This document shows, one piece after another, positions 43,817 through 52,043 of a stretch of DNA of 64,000 bases. The notes beneath the pieces were generated by a model that saw only the letters and a list, made by a program, of their open reading frames with translations, had not been told where the DNA came from and made no database searches. Source of the DNA: Lacticaseibacillus absianus (GTDB taxonomy: Bacteria > Bacillota > Bacilli > Lactobacillales > Lactobacillaceae); assembly GCF_013407595.1 (NCBI RefSeq), contig NZ_JABEKX010000001.1, forward strand, positions 638,522-702,521, given 5' to 3'. Numbering within the stretch: the stretch's first letter is position 1; each line of letters starts with the position of its first letter. The position numbers and the translations under genes were made by a program.

Positions 43817-45517
43817 ATGGAACGTAAATTTGGGTTATTGGTCGCTGGGTTAATCGGTTTGACCGTCACGGCGGGGGCGCTGAGTGCAGGTCACGAGGTC
43901 AAAGCGGCAGAGGACGTGGCACCGCTGGAATGGCAAAGCTCCGTTCAAAAAGCCGTGGACGCCTTCGAAGACAAGGGCGGCTACTATACTGGGCGAAAGA
44001 TCCCGGAAGGCTTCACGCAGAATACATGGATGGGGATGGATGAGGCGGTCACGCTTGATCCGAGCGGTCAGGCGACGATCGATGTGGCGAAGGCGCGGCC
44101 TTCCTTCTGCTCGTCTGCGATCTATATGCTCTTCTTGAAGTCATTATCTAACTGGTCGACCGACTACAACCATCCGATCACGGCGAAGAGTTGGATTAAC
44201 CTGAAGCCTTACACTATGGACGACACGGCTTACCCGATTCAAGGTGACGGTGTCGGAGCATGGGGCATGGCCAACTCTAACGGCCCTGGCTATGCCGTTC
44301 TTCTTAACCAGTTGGGCATGGGGAAGAATTACTATGTTGGCTTGGCGAGTGAATATTCCACTGAAGTGGCTCGGCTTGCCGCATTCGCGCAAGGCCAGAA
44401 GTACGATGTGATGAAGATCTTCTGGAACGACTCGGTCGGCAAGGACGAGGCGGGTCACCTCGTCCTCTATCTAGGTCGTGAGGATGAGACGGATCCGACG
44501 ACTGGGAAGGTGACCCATTACATCAAGTACTGGTCTTCTAATGGCAGCACGACGGACATCAATGCCGGTTATAGCGTCGCTAAATGTAATATCGATAAGA
44601 TCAAGCGGGCCGTCTTTACGCGCGTGACCGCGCCGTCTAATATCAATCAGGTCGAGTCGATCGCACCCGTAGACAAGAATCAGTTCCTTGCTGATCTGAG
44701 CGATAAGATCGATGCGACAACGGCGCAGGTCAAATCCTTCTGTGGGATCGACGATCAAGCGACGGTGCAGGCGCAGGCGGTCGATCTCAACGGGCAAGTG
44801 CTCCAGCAGATCCAGGTCAGCTATCCAGATGGTCCCGTTCATTTTGGCGCTTATCAAGCGGTAGCACCAAAACTGGCCGGCTATCGCTATGTCGGTGTCG
44901 ATAACGGTAAGGTGACGGGCAAGAAGAGTGTGCCGGCGACGGGTATGCTCGCAAACCGTGGCGTGAACGGCACGATCAGCTTTGTTTACGCACATACGTA
45001 TACGCTGACGACGTCAAGACAAACGGGAACGATCACCTATCTCGACCAGCAGAAGCGGACGTGTCATGCGGCTGGGCGGACAACACCAGTGACGTTCTTG
45101 CGTGTGACAGATCAAGTGACGCATCGGACGGTGACCTATTATCGGTTGGGCGTTGCTGATGCGCCAGCACTGACACTCGCTGGGGTACCCGCAGTGTCAG
45201 GCTGGCAGGTCGGCACGCAGGTCACGCTGCCAGCGGTCGCCGCGCCTTCTGTCAAAGGGCTCACACCTAACGTGACGGCGATCAAGCTGATTGCACGCGC
45301 CGGTGCGGCGGCCCCACAGGGTACGATCAGTTACCATCGGACGCAGGCTCCTGCCATCGCGAAAAAAGTCAGTGACAACACCGTCAAGACCGCGGCGAAG
45401 ACGACCAAATTGCCACAGACTGGCGAGACAACGACCCACATGATGGCATTGATCGGTGGCGCGGTGTTGCTGATCATCACTGGCACGTTGCTGAACCGCA
45501 AAAAAGCGGACGATTAG
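43817..45517 (+). CDS. LPQTG-anchored protein with a putative Cys/His hydrolase domain
   Basis: 566 residues. A signal peptide of about 30 residues is followed by a domain of about 230 residues, with Cys98 in ARPSFCSSA, GVGAWGMANSNGPGYA (146-160), MKIFWNDSVGKDEAGHLVLYLG with His214, and YWSSNG (238-243). The decayed copy downstream keeps the same blocks, so they are the conserved core. Cys early and His in a GHLVLYLG strand is the arrangement of NlpC/P60- and CHAP-type peptidoglycan hydrolases, but no known family was matched with certainty. A beta-rich region with a possible MucBP-like repeat follows (about 305-395), then LPQTG at 532-536, a hydrophobic helix and RKK. Its place next to a MurNAc-salvage operon suggests a wall-bound muropeptide hydrolase. 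Confidence 0.72.
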   Translation: MERKFGLLVAGLIGLTVTAGALSAGHEVKAAEDVAPLEWQSSVQKAVDAFEDKGGYYTGRKIPEGFTQNTWMGMDEAVTLDPSGQATIDVAKARPSFCSSAIYMLFLKSLSNWSTDYNHPITAKSWINLKPYTMDDTAYPIQGDGVGAWGMANSNGPGYAVLLNQLGMGKNYYVGLASEYSTEVARLAAFAQGQKYDVMKIFWNDSVGKDEAGHLVLYLGREDETDPTTGKVTHYIKYWSSNGSTTDINAGYSVAKCNIDKIKRAVFTRVTAPSNINQVESIAPVDKNQFLADLSDKIDATTAQVKSFCGIDDQATVQAQAVDLNGQVLQQIQVSYPDGPVHFGAYQAVAPKLAGYRYVGVDNGKVTGKKSVPATGMLANRGVNGTISFVYAHTYTLTTSRQTGTITYLDQQKRTCHAAGRTTPVTFLRVTDQVTHRTVTYYRLGVADAPALTLAGVPAVSGWQVGTQVTLPAVAAPSVKGLTPNVTAIKLIARAGAAAPQGTISYHRTQAPAIAKKVSDNTVKTAAKTTKLPQTGETTTHMMALIGGAVLLIITGTLLNRKKADD

Positions 45518-45541
45518 TCGAGTCTCTGAAGCGAGATGAAC

Positions 45542-46407
45542 ATGAAAAAAGTCAAGGGGGCACCGCGTCTATGGCGCATAGCCGCGCAGCAGGCACTCGC
45601 TCAGTTCGAGGATGGCAGGGGGATTATACGGGGCACAAGCAGTTGCCGCAATTCTGTCGGACCGCCTGGGAGGGGCTAGACCAGGTGCTGAGGGTGGCAG
45701 CTGGTGGTCAGATGACCGTAGACATCAGCCGGGTGAGACCGTCATTTTGTTCGGCTGCGGTGTATACGCACTTTCTTAAGACATTTGAGCTGTGGGCGCA
45801 GTTGACACATCAAGCTGTCGCGCATGAGGTGTGGGCATCACTGCGGCCGTACACCGTTCAGGACCGGCAGTGTCCGGTCCAGCACGCGGCGATGGCGCTT
45901 GGGGAATGGCCAACGCCAATGGCCCAGGGTTTGCGGCATTGGCACACCGCATCGGCTTTGGTGAGAGTGTGTATGTCGGCTTATCTGCAGACTATCCCGA
46001 TCTGATGACTCGAGTGGCTCGCTTTCGAGTGGGGCGGCGATACGATGTGATGAAGCTCTTCTGGAATGAATCGATCGGTCGGGACGAAGCCGGTCACCTC
46101 GTCTTACTCGTAGGTGATGCTCTCGCAACAGGACCCTGAGACAGGGGAATGGTGTCTCGACTACTGGTCTTCCAGTGGCCCTCAGGGGGACTTGGCGGGC
46201 GGCGATGGGACGACCAGTTGCTCGATTGACCGGATCCAACGGGCGGTGATCACACGGGTCACAAACCCAAGCGCAATTCTCCAAGTTCAGAATTTGCATC
46301 CGGATGACAGAGACAGATCTCTGGCGGCGCTCAAGGCTGACATCGATGCAAGTCCGATGGCACTACAGGTCGCTGCGGGAATCGGCAGTCAGGATTTTAA
46401 ACAATGA
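45542..46407 (+). pseudogene. Decayed paralogue of the LPQTG hydrolase domain
   Basis: Homologous to the catalytic domain of the gene just upstream: it keeps FEDGRG..DYTGHK, RPSFCSAAVY, GAWGMANANGPGFAAL, MKLFWNESIGRDEAGHLVLL and YWSSSG. At least three frameshifts separate the blocks (near 45620, 45890 and 46115), and it has no signal peptide or wall anchor. It appears to be a tandem duplication that has decayed. The active-site-like Cys and His are still coded, so decay is recent or the copy diverged before it broke. Confidence 0.8.
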
Positions 46408-46452
46408 GCTGGCTAAGTCTCTTAAATCCACTGGTGCTCACAGCTGTAGACG

Positions 46453-46481
46453 GCGTATCGTACGCGATACGCTGTTTTTTT
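46453..46481 (+). terminator. Terminator after the pseudogene
   Basis: Perfect 8-bp stem (46453-46460 with 46465-46472), loop TACG, then TG and seven T residues. Confidence 0.8.
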
Positions 46482-46677
46482 GTGCCATGAAGTCAAGTGT
46501 ACTTATAACTACGATTTGTCCCCATGTAACAGCGACTTGTCACAAGTATCATGTTTTTGACGAATTGACGATGTTATAACTAAGTCTGTAGTAAGCACCC
46601 AATAACAGACCGGATATGATTGCCCCTTGCCGGGCAGTATGATTGCCTCATCAAATCTAAATTGGTGAGGTAATTTT

Positions 46678-46863
46678 ATGGATGAGAAACCTGAGATTGT
46701 TCGGATCAAATTAGAGGATGACCAGCGGCGGGCGCCACTGAGCACTGCCACCAAGGCCTTTCAAGTTAAGATTGACACCAACAAAACGGTTGTAGTGTAT
46801 AACCATATCCAGGGCTATATCCTGGATGCCTTGATGAAGGCGGTGTTCGCCAATGCTCATTGA
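46678..46863 (+). CDS. IS66 accessory protein TnpA-like (short)
   Basis: 61 residues. The first of three IS66 genes; it has a short helical region with basic residues and overlaps tnpB by 11 bases. It is much shorter than typical TnpA (about 130 residues), but similar short versions occur in lactobacilli. Required with TnpB for transposition in related elements; how it acts is not known. Confidence 0.65.
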   Translation: MDEKPEIVRIKLEDDQRRAPLSTATKAFQVKIDTNKTVVVYNHIQGYILDALMKAVFANAH

Positions 46864-47245
46864 TATCCACAAGCTCAGCGGCATTTATTTGATTTGTGGT
46901 AAGACCGACTTGCGTCGTGGTATTGAAGGCTTGGCTGGAGTTATCCAAGAGGAATATCATCTGGATCCGTACAGTCGGGCACTGTTTCTATTTTGCGGGA
47001 CCCGCAAGGATCGGTTTAAGGCCCTATATTGGGCTGGCGATGGATTTATCCTGCTCTACAAGCGAATTGAGGACGGCCGGCTACAGTGGCCAACGACTCA
47101 AAATGAGGTTAAGAAACTCCACGCTAAGCAATTAGAGCGTCTTTTATCTGGTTGGGGATTGGAGTCGACGGTAAACCAGTTTTGTCCAAGAAATAATGGT
47201 AGAAAGCCCGTCGCACCAGTGGTACACTCAACCCAACATCAATGA
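46853..47245 (+). CDS. IS66 accessory protein TnpB
   Basis: 130 residues. It contains the IS66 Orf2 block: KTDLRRGIEGLAGVI, PYSRALFLFCGTRKDRFKALYW, GDGFILLYKRIEDGRLQWP. ATG 46853 lies inside the end of tnpA. It acts with TnpA and TnpC in transposition, role not established. Not to be confused with the RNA-guided TnpB nuclease of IS605 elements. Confidence 0.9.
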   Translation: MLIDIHKLSGIYLICGKTDLRRGIEGLAGVIQEEYHLDPYSRALFLFCGTRKDRFKALYWAGDGFILLYKRIEDGRLQWPTTQNEVKKLHAKQLERLLSGWGLESTVNQFCPRNNGRKPVAPVVHSTQHQ

Positions 47246-47261
47246 ATCGAGGGCTACGCCC

Positions 47262-48791
47262 ATGGTCACTACGACTGAAGATCTGCTCAAACAGGCACTC
47301 GAGCAAAATCGAGAACTCATGAAACAAGTTCAGGCGCTCACCGAGCAGGTCGCGTATTTAACTCGGAAACTCTACGGCTCCCATTCGGAGAAGATGACCG
47401 ATCCTAATCAGCTGTCTCTTCTGGGAGATAACAGTGTTTTTACCGACCCAGAGCAGACTGGGCAACAAAGCGAAGAAATAGTCGTAGTAAAAGCCAAGCG
47501 CAAGCCTAAAAGCAGTCGCGGTGAATCAATCGATCCAAAATTGCCCATCGAAGAAACCGTGATCACTCGAAAAAGTGAGCTGTGTGATCATGGTCATCAG
47601 CTGGCTAAAGTGGGCAAGCATCTCGTGCGTGAAGTGGTCCAACACATACCAGGCAGATTGTATGTTGAGCGTATCTTTGAAGAGACATACAAGTGTCCGG
47701 AATGTGAGCTCGAGGATGGTGTGAGTCACCTGTATCAAGGACAAGCGCCGCAGGCGTTGTTCCCGCACAGTCTCGCGACCTCGTCGCTAGTCGCTGAGTT
47801 GCTCTATCAGAAATACATGCTGGGTACACCGCTTTATCGTCAGATATTAGAATGGCGCCGAGCGGGTCTTCTACTCAGTGAGACGACCATGACAAACTGG
47901 GTAATCAACGCGGCAGAAATCGTCAGACCAGTCTATGACCTGATGCACGAGTACCTCCTGTCAGAGCGGTTCCTGCAAGGCGACGAAACACCGTTCCAAG
48001 TGCTGAGAGAACCGGGTAAGTCGGCAAAGAGTAAATCATACATCTGGGTAGAACGCAGTATTCGCCTCGCCGACCAGCAGGTCGTCTACTACGCTTATGG
48101 CAACACCCGCTCTGGTAAGTTCGCGCAGCGAATATACTCAGGCTATACTGGGGTCCTGCAGTGTGATGGCTATGCCGGATATAATCTTCTTGGCGACAGC
48201 GTCATCCGTGTTGGTTGTTGGGCGCACGTTCGGCGTAAATTCTACGACGACGCAGCGAAGGTTAAAGGTAAATTTACCAGCACGAAACCGCTAGAGCTGC
48301 TCAACCAGATGTTCCACCTTGAGACACAATGGGCGCTCTTATCACCGGCCGAGCGTCTGAAATGTCGACAGGCAGAACTAGAACCTCTGATTGATCAGTT
48401 CTGGGCTTGGTGTGATCAGGCCGCGCCGGCGCCGAAATCGCGACTGGGTGTCGCTCTGACCTACGCTTTGAATCAGCGGTGCATGCTTAATCGAGTCTTG
48501 GAGTTTGGCGAGATTGATTTGAGCAACAATGCATCAGAGCGGAACATGAAGTCCTTCGTGATTGGACGAAAGAACTGGCTGTTCGCCACCAGCCCAAAGG
48601 GGGCCGAAGCCAATGCGATCTGGATGACGATCGTTGAGACTGCCAAAGCCAACGGACTGGATCCACGAAGTTACATTGAGCGACTTCTGCATGGGCTGTC
48701 ACAACTGTCTGCCTCACCAACGAGGGAACAAGCTGAGGCTTATTTACCTTGGAATCAGCATCTAAAGCCAGCAACTAGCGAAACCGCGTAA
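47262..48791 (+). CDS. IS66-family transposase TnpC
   Basis: 509 residues. A coiled-coil N-terminus (LLKQALEQNRELMKQVQALTEQ) is followed by a zinc-finger region (CDHGHQLAKVG ... YKCPEC), and the IS66 DDE catalytic core. Motifs include FLQGDETPFQVL, VLQCDGYAGYN, GCWAHVRRKFYD and EIDLSNNASERNMKSFVIGRKNW. A small C-terminal IS66_C segment ends the protein. The ATG at 47262 was taken because the 22-residue extension overlaps tnpB. The frame is intact. Confidence 0.95.
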   Translation: MVTTTEDLLKQALEQNRELMKQVQALTEQVAYLTRKLYGSHSEKMTDPNQLSLLGDNSVFTDPEQTGQQSEEIVVVKAKRKPKSSRGESIDPKLPIEETVITRKSELCDHGHQLAKVGKHLVREVVQHIPGRLYVERIFEETYKCPECELEDGVSHLYQGQAPQALFPHSLATSSLVAELLYQKYMLGTPLYRQILEWRRAGLLLSETTMTNWVINAAEIVRPVYDLMHEYLLSERFLQGDETPFQVLREPGKSAKSKSYIWVERSIRLADQQVVYYAYGNTRSGKFAQRIYSGYTGVLQCDGYAGYNLLGDSVIRVGCWAHVRRKFYDDAAKVKGKFTSTKPLELLNQMFHLETQWALLSPAERLKCRQAELEPLIDQFWAWCDQAAPAPKSRLGVALTYALNQRCMLNRVLEFGEIDLSNNASERNMKSFVIGRKNWLFATSPKGAEANAIWMTIVETAKANGLDPRSYIERLLHGLSQLSASPTREQAEAYLPWNQHLKPATSETA

Positions 48792-48872
48792 GCAATGAAG
48801 GGTCGCAATCCAAAAATAGGATTGCGGCCCTTCTCAGTTTGCAAGACGGTCGATTATTGGGTGCTTACAGTC

Positions 48873-48886
48873 TGTAAGCGGAATCA
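48873..48886 (+). promoter_or_regulatory. Candidate cre site for the second PTS gene
   Basis: TGTAAGCGGAATCA matches the catabolite-responsive consensus TGWNANCGNTNWCA at all but one position. Its first four bases belong to the IS66 target duplication, so the element inserted at its left edge. Confidence 0.45.
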
Positions 48887-48934
48887 TTCTATTAGCCGCA
48901 TCGGGTGACCGGTGCGCGAAGGGGAGGAAAAGTT

Positions 48935-50218
48935 ATGCAAGCATTCATTGCATTCATGGAAAAGCACTTCTTGCCGATCGCCTCTAAGGTCGGGAACCAG
49001 CGCCACTTAGTCGCGATCCGCGATGCGTTCGCCGCGACCATGCCTTTGATGATCCTGGGCGCCTTTGCGACCTTGATCAACAACCTGCCGATCCCAGGGT
49101 ATCAGGATCTGATGAACAGGATCTTCAGCGAGAAGATCAAGGGCGGCGCGTATATCTGGACGACGCTTGGGGGCAACCTCTGGAACGGGACGTTCGCGGT
49201 CTTAGCCGTTTTGATCGCGTTCATGGTCGCCTACAACTTAGCGAAGTCTTACGGCACCGCCGCGGCCGCGGCGGGGGTCACCAGCCTGGGTTCGTTCTTC
49301 GTGGTCGGCGGTGCGGCCGGGATGGACAGCACAGGGCTGTTCATCGCCTTGCTGGTCGCGATCATTTCCACTGAGATGTTCCGGAAACTGTACGCGAACC
49401 CGAAGCTGGTCATCAAGATGCCGGACAGTGTGCCACCTGCAGTGGCGACCTCATTTGCGGCACTGTTGCCGAGCATGATCACGATGACGGTGCTGGGGCT
49501 GGTCACCACGTTCTTCCAGGCGGCACACGTCGAGAACCTGGTCACGAGTTTTTACCAAGCCGTGCAGCAGCCGTTCATGGGCATGGCCAACACCTACCCG
49601 ACGGCACTTCTGCTGGCCTTCATCACGCCGTTCCTGTGGTTCTTCGGGCTGCACGGTGCGAACATGATCGACCCATTCATGCAGACGATCAACGCCCCAG
49701 CGATCGCGGCCAATGCGGCGGCACTGAAGGCGGGCAAGGCGATCCCGTATATCGTCAACAAGCCTCTGTTTGACTCCTTCGTCAACCAAGGGGGGACCGG
49801 GCTGACGATCGGGCTGATCATCGCGATCTTCCTGTTTGCCCGCAAGAACAAGGCGTACACGTCCATCGCGGGGTTATCCTTCGCCCCAGGGCTTTTCAAC
49901 ATCAACGAGCCACTGACGTTCGGCCTGCCGATCGTCTTGAACCCGATCCTCTTGATCCCGTATGTGCTGACGCCAATGATCGCGATCTCGGTCGCATACT
50001 TCGCGACGGCCTCCGGCTTCATGCCGGCCTGCACGGTCATGGCCCCATGGGTCACGCCACCGATCATCGGCGGGATCATCTCCACGGCCAGCTGGCAGGG
50101 TGGGGTGATTGCAGCCCTCAACCTGGTCCTCTCGGTCGTGATCTACGCCCCATTCGTCGTGATGGCGACGGCCGTTCAGAACAAGAAGGACGAAGCGGCC
50201 GCGGCACAACGCGCCTGA
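48935..50218 (+). CDS. PTS IIC component, lactose/cellobiose family (second copy)
   Basis: 427 residues from ATG 48935 behind GGGGAGGAAAA. The permease has the usual blocks: RDAFAATMPLMILGAFATLIN, FLWFFGLHGANMIDP and LSFAPGLFNINEPLTFGLPIVLNP. It transports and phosphorylates a disaccharide. No IIA or IIB gene is next to it; it must borrow them, perhaps from the operon at 41497-43712. The IS66 element sits 66 bases before the start, so its original promoter has been split. Closed by a terminator. Confidence 0.94.
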   Translation: MQAFIAFMEKHFLPIASKVGNQRHLVAIRDAFAATMPLMILGAFATLINNLPIPGYQDLMNRIFSEKIKGGAYIWTTLGGNLWNGTFAVLAVLIAFMVAYNLAKSYGTAAAAAGVTSLGSFFVVGGAAGMDSTGLFIALLVAIISTEMFRKLYANPKLVIKMPDSVPPAVATSFAALLPSMITMTVLGLVTTFFQAAHVENLVTSFYQAVQQPFMGMANTYPTALLLAFITPFLWFFGLHGANMIDPFMQTINAPAIAANAAALKAGKAIPYIVNKPLFDSFVNQGGTGLTIGLIIAIFLFARKNKAYTSIAGLSFAPGLFNINEPLTFGLPIVLNPILLIPYVLTPMIAISVAYFATASGFMPACTVMAPWVTPPIIGGIISTASWQGGVIAALNLVLSVVIYAPFVVMATAVQNKKDEAAAAQRA

Positions 50219-50228
50219 TCTTCGCTCG

Positions 50229-50255
50229 ACAGCCTCCTCGTGAGGCTGTTTTTTT
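50229..50255 (+). terminator. Terminator of the second PTS gene
   Basis: 8-bp perfect stem (50229-50236 with 50242-50249) followed by T residues. Confidence 0.85.
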
Positions 50256-50359
50256 GCCTGTCGGTGTGGCGACACTAGGCAGGGGGACGACTAGGGACCA
50301 GTTGCCCCGGCACATGTCACAACTTGTCACAAAAACGTGAAATGTCACATCCAATCGCG

Positions 50360-50365
50360 TACAAT
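50360..50365 (+). promoter_or_regulatory. -10 box of the second RpiR gene
   Basis: TACAAT at 50360-50365. Upstream the heptamer TGTCACA occurs three times (50315-50321, 50325-50331, 50343-50349), a candidate site for autoregulation. Confidence 0.4.
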
Positions 50366-50401
50366 AAGGTTATCCGATGGGTTTTGGAGGGGGAACAAAG
50401 G

Positions 50402-51184
50402 ATGCTATTTGTTGAGGAGACGCCGGCGTTGACGGAGACTGAGATGACGATCTACCGCGAGATCATCCAGCACATGGACAAGGTGGTGCTGATGCGGATC
50501 CGGGACCTGGCCGACGCGACGTACTGCAGTACCGCCAGTATTCAGCGGTTTTGCCAGAAATTCGGCTGCAGCGGCTGGGCAGAGTTCAAGACCAAGCTGC
50601 GGATCTATGCGGAGAGCCAGGCGACCGCCACGCAGCTCCCGACGGACATCGATGCCGGCGAGATCGTGCGCGCGATCACGGCGACCAACGAGCACCAGTA
50701 CCAACAGGCGCTCGATGCCGCCGCCGAGCTGCTGCACGCCCACGAGCAAGTCTACTGGCTGGGCTGTGGCACGAGCCGCATCGTGGCGGAGTTCGGCGCA
50801 ATCACGTACTCTAACAGTGTGAACATGTCGTTGGCGCTGTCCGACCCGCTGAACCGGCCGCTCTTGGACTACCCGGAGTCGGTCTACCGGTCGATGGCCT
50901 TCGTGATGTGCTCCGCGTCGGGGGAAAACCGGGTGGTGCTGGGCTACACCAACGAACTGTTGCGTCACCATGTGCCGGTGATCGCGATCACGAACTCCAG
51001 CCGCTCGACGCTTGCGCACCTGGCGACGGTGACGCTGCCATACTATGTCACGCCACAGGACCTGGACGGGTCGAACCTGACCAGTCAGGCGCCGGCGATC
51101 TATATCATCGAGAAGCTGACTCGCCGGACGATGGGACTGCGCCACCCGCTGCGCCAGATGGAGCCGGGGGTCGTGGAGCGCTGA
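50402..51184 (+). CDS. RpiR-family transcriptional regulator
   Basis: 260 residues. HTH_6 is at about 10-75 (ETEMTIYREIIQHMDKVVLMRIRDLADATYCSTASIQRFCQKFG). A SIS domain follows (VYWLGCGTSRIVAEFGAITY, MCSASGENRVVLGYTNELLRHHVPVIAITN). It probably senses a sugar phosphate. Located between the second PTS gene and rpiA, it could control either; rpiA has its own strong promoter. ATG 50402 is chosen as the first start after GGAGGG; alternatives upstream lack sites and the distance (11 bases) is slightly long. Function of the ligand unknown. Confidence 0.85.
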   Translation: MLFVEETPALTETEMTIYREIIQHMDKVVLMRIRDLADATYCSTASIQRFCQKFGCSGWAEFKTKLRIYAESQATATQLPTDIDAGEIVRAITATNEHQYQQALDAAAELLHAHEQVYWLGCGTSRIVAEFGAITYSNSVNMSLALSDPLNRPLLDYPESVYRSMAFVMCSASGENRVVLGYTNELLRHHVPVIAITNSSRSTLAHLATVTLPYYVTPQDLDGSNLTSQAPAIYIIEKLTRRTMGLRHPLRQMEPGVVER

Positions 51185-51212
51185 GGCGCGGTGGCCAGAC
51201 CGACCAAAGCGC

Positions 51213-51241
51213 TTGACAGGCAGGGCGGCGGTCGGTAGAGT
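51213..51241 (+). promoter_or_regulatory. rpiA promoter
   Basis: TTGACA (51213-51218), 17-base spacer, TAGAGT (51236-51241). Confidence 0.75.
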
Positions 51242-51270
51242 CGAGAGTGAGAAGTCAACAGGAGGGTATC

Positions 51271-51960
51271 ATGACGACACAGGATGAATTGAAGCAGCAA
51301 GCCGCGGCCCAGGCCGTGGCGATGGTCCAGCCCAACACGGTGCTGGGCGTCGGGACCGGGTCGACTGTCGCGTTCTTCATTGATGCGCTGGGGGCGCGCA
51401 ACCGCGAGACGCCGCTGGCCCTGACCGCGGTCGTGACGACCTCGAACCGCAGCAAGACGCAGCTGGAAGCCAATGGGTTCACAGTCAGCGAGTTGGCGGC
51501 GGTCGACCATGTCGACTTGTGTGTCGACGGGGCCGATCGCGTCGACCACCAGCTGGACGGGATCAAGGGCGGCGGCGGCGCGCTGACGCTGGAGAAGAAC
51601 GTCGCGATCAACGCGACGCGCAACGTCTGGATCGTCGATGAAAGCAAGGTCGTCACGCGGCTCGGCGGGTTCCCGCTACCGGTCGAGGTGTTGCCGGTCA
51701 GCGCGGAACAGAATCTGCGGAAGTTTACTGCGGCGGGGCTTGCACCGGCCTTTCGCCTGCAGGCCGACGGTAGCCGGTATGTCACCCACTACGGCAACTA
51801 CATCCTCGACCTCGGCGTCAGCCCACTGCCGATCCCGCATGGCCTAGCGAGCTACCTGGATGCGACTGTCGGGGTCGTCGAACACGGCCTGTTCCTCGAC
51901 CTAGCCGATGAGGTCCTGATCGCACAGGCCGACGGGACGATCGCGCACTGGACACGCTGA
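51271..51960 (+). CDS. rpiA: Ribose-5-phosphate isomerase A
   Basis: 229 residues. VLGVGTGSTVAFFIDAL binds phosphate; VDGADRVDHQLDGIKGGGGAL carries the active-site Asp and Lys region, with the catalytic Glu just after (LEKNVA). It interconverts ribose 5-phosphate and ribulose 5-phosphate in the pentose phosphate pathway. GGAGGG precedes ATG 51271 and a full promoter lies upstream, so it is transcribed alone. Terminated by a strong hairpin. Confidence 0.96.
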   Translation: MTTQDELKQQAAAQAVAMVQPNTVLGVGTGSTVAFFIDALGARNRETPLALTAVVTTSNRSKTQLEANGFTVSELAAVDHVDLCVDGADRVDHQLDGIKGGGGALTLEKNVAINATRNVWIVDESKVVTRLGGFPLPVEVLPVSAEQNLRKFTAAGLAPAFRLQADGSRYVTHYGNYILDLGVSPLPIPHGLASYLDATVGVVEHGLFLDLADEVLIAQADGTIAHWTR

Positions 51961-51998
51961 TGGCCAGTTGATCTGGGCCCGCGCATCGGTCGACCATT

Positions 51999-52039
51999 CA
52001 AAAAACGATCCCCCAGTCTAGCCGGGGGATCGTTTTTTG
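51999..52039. terminator. Bidirectional terminator between rpiA and pcp
   Basis: Perfect 16-bp stem (51999-52014 with 52024-52039); arms include a six-base A run and a six-base T run. Confidence 0.9.
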
Positions 52040-52043
52040 GGGT

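Larger units (their letters stand above)
46591..48868 (+). mobile_element. IS66-family insertion sequence, 2278 bp, intact
   Basis: Ends are inverted repeats beginning GTAAGCACCCAATAA, with GACCG at positions 18-22 and two mismatches between (left from 46591; right ending at 48868). The 8-bp target duplication AGTCTGTA (46583-46590 and 48869-48876) is typical for IS66. It holds the three genes of the family (tnpA, tnpB, tnpC) in order, all open. Target lies between the pseudogene and the second PTS gene. Confidence 0.95.

Noticed and set aside
46853-47245. Possible RNA-guided TnpB nuclease
   Set aside because: The name TnpB is shared, but the motifs are those of the IS66 accessory protein, with no RuvC or zinc-finger nuclease features.
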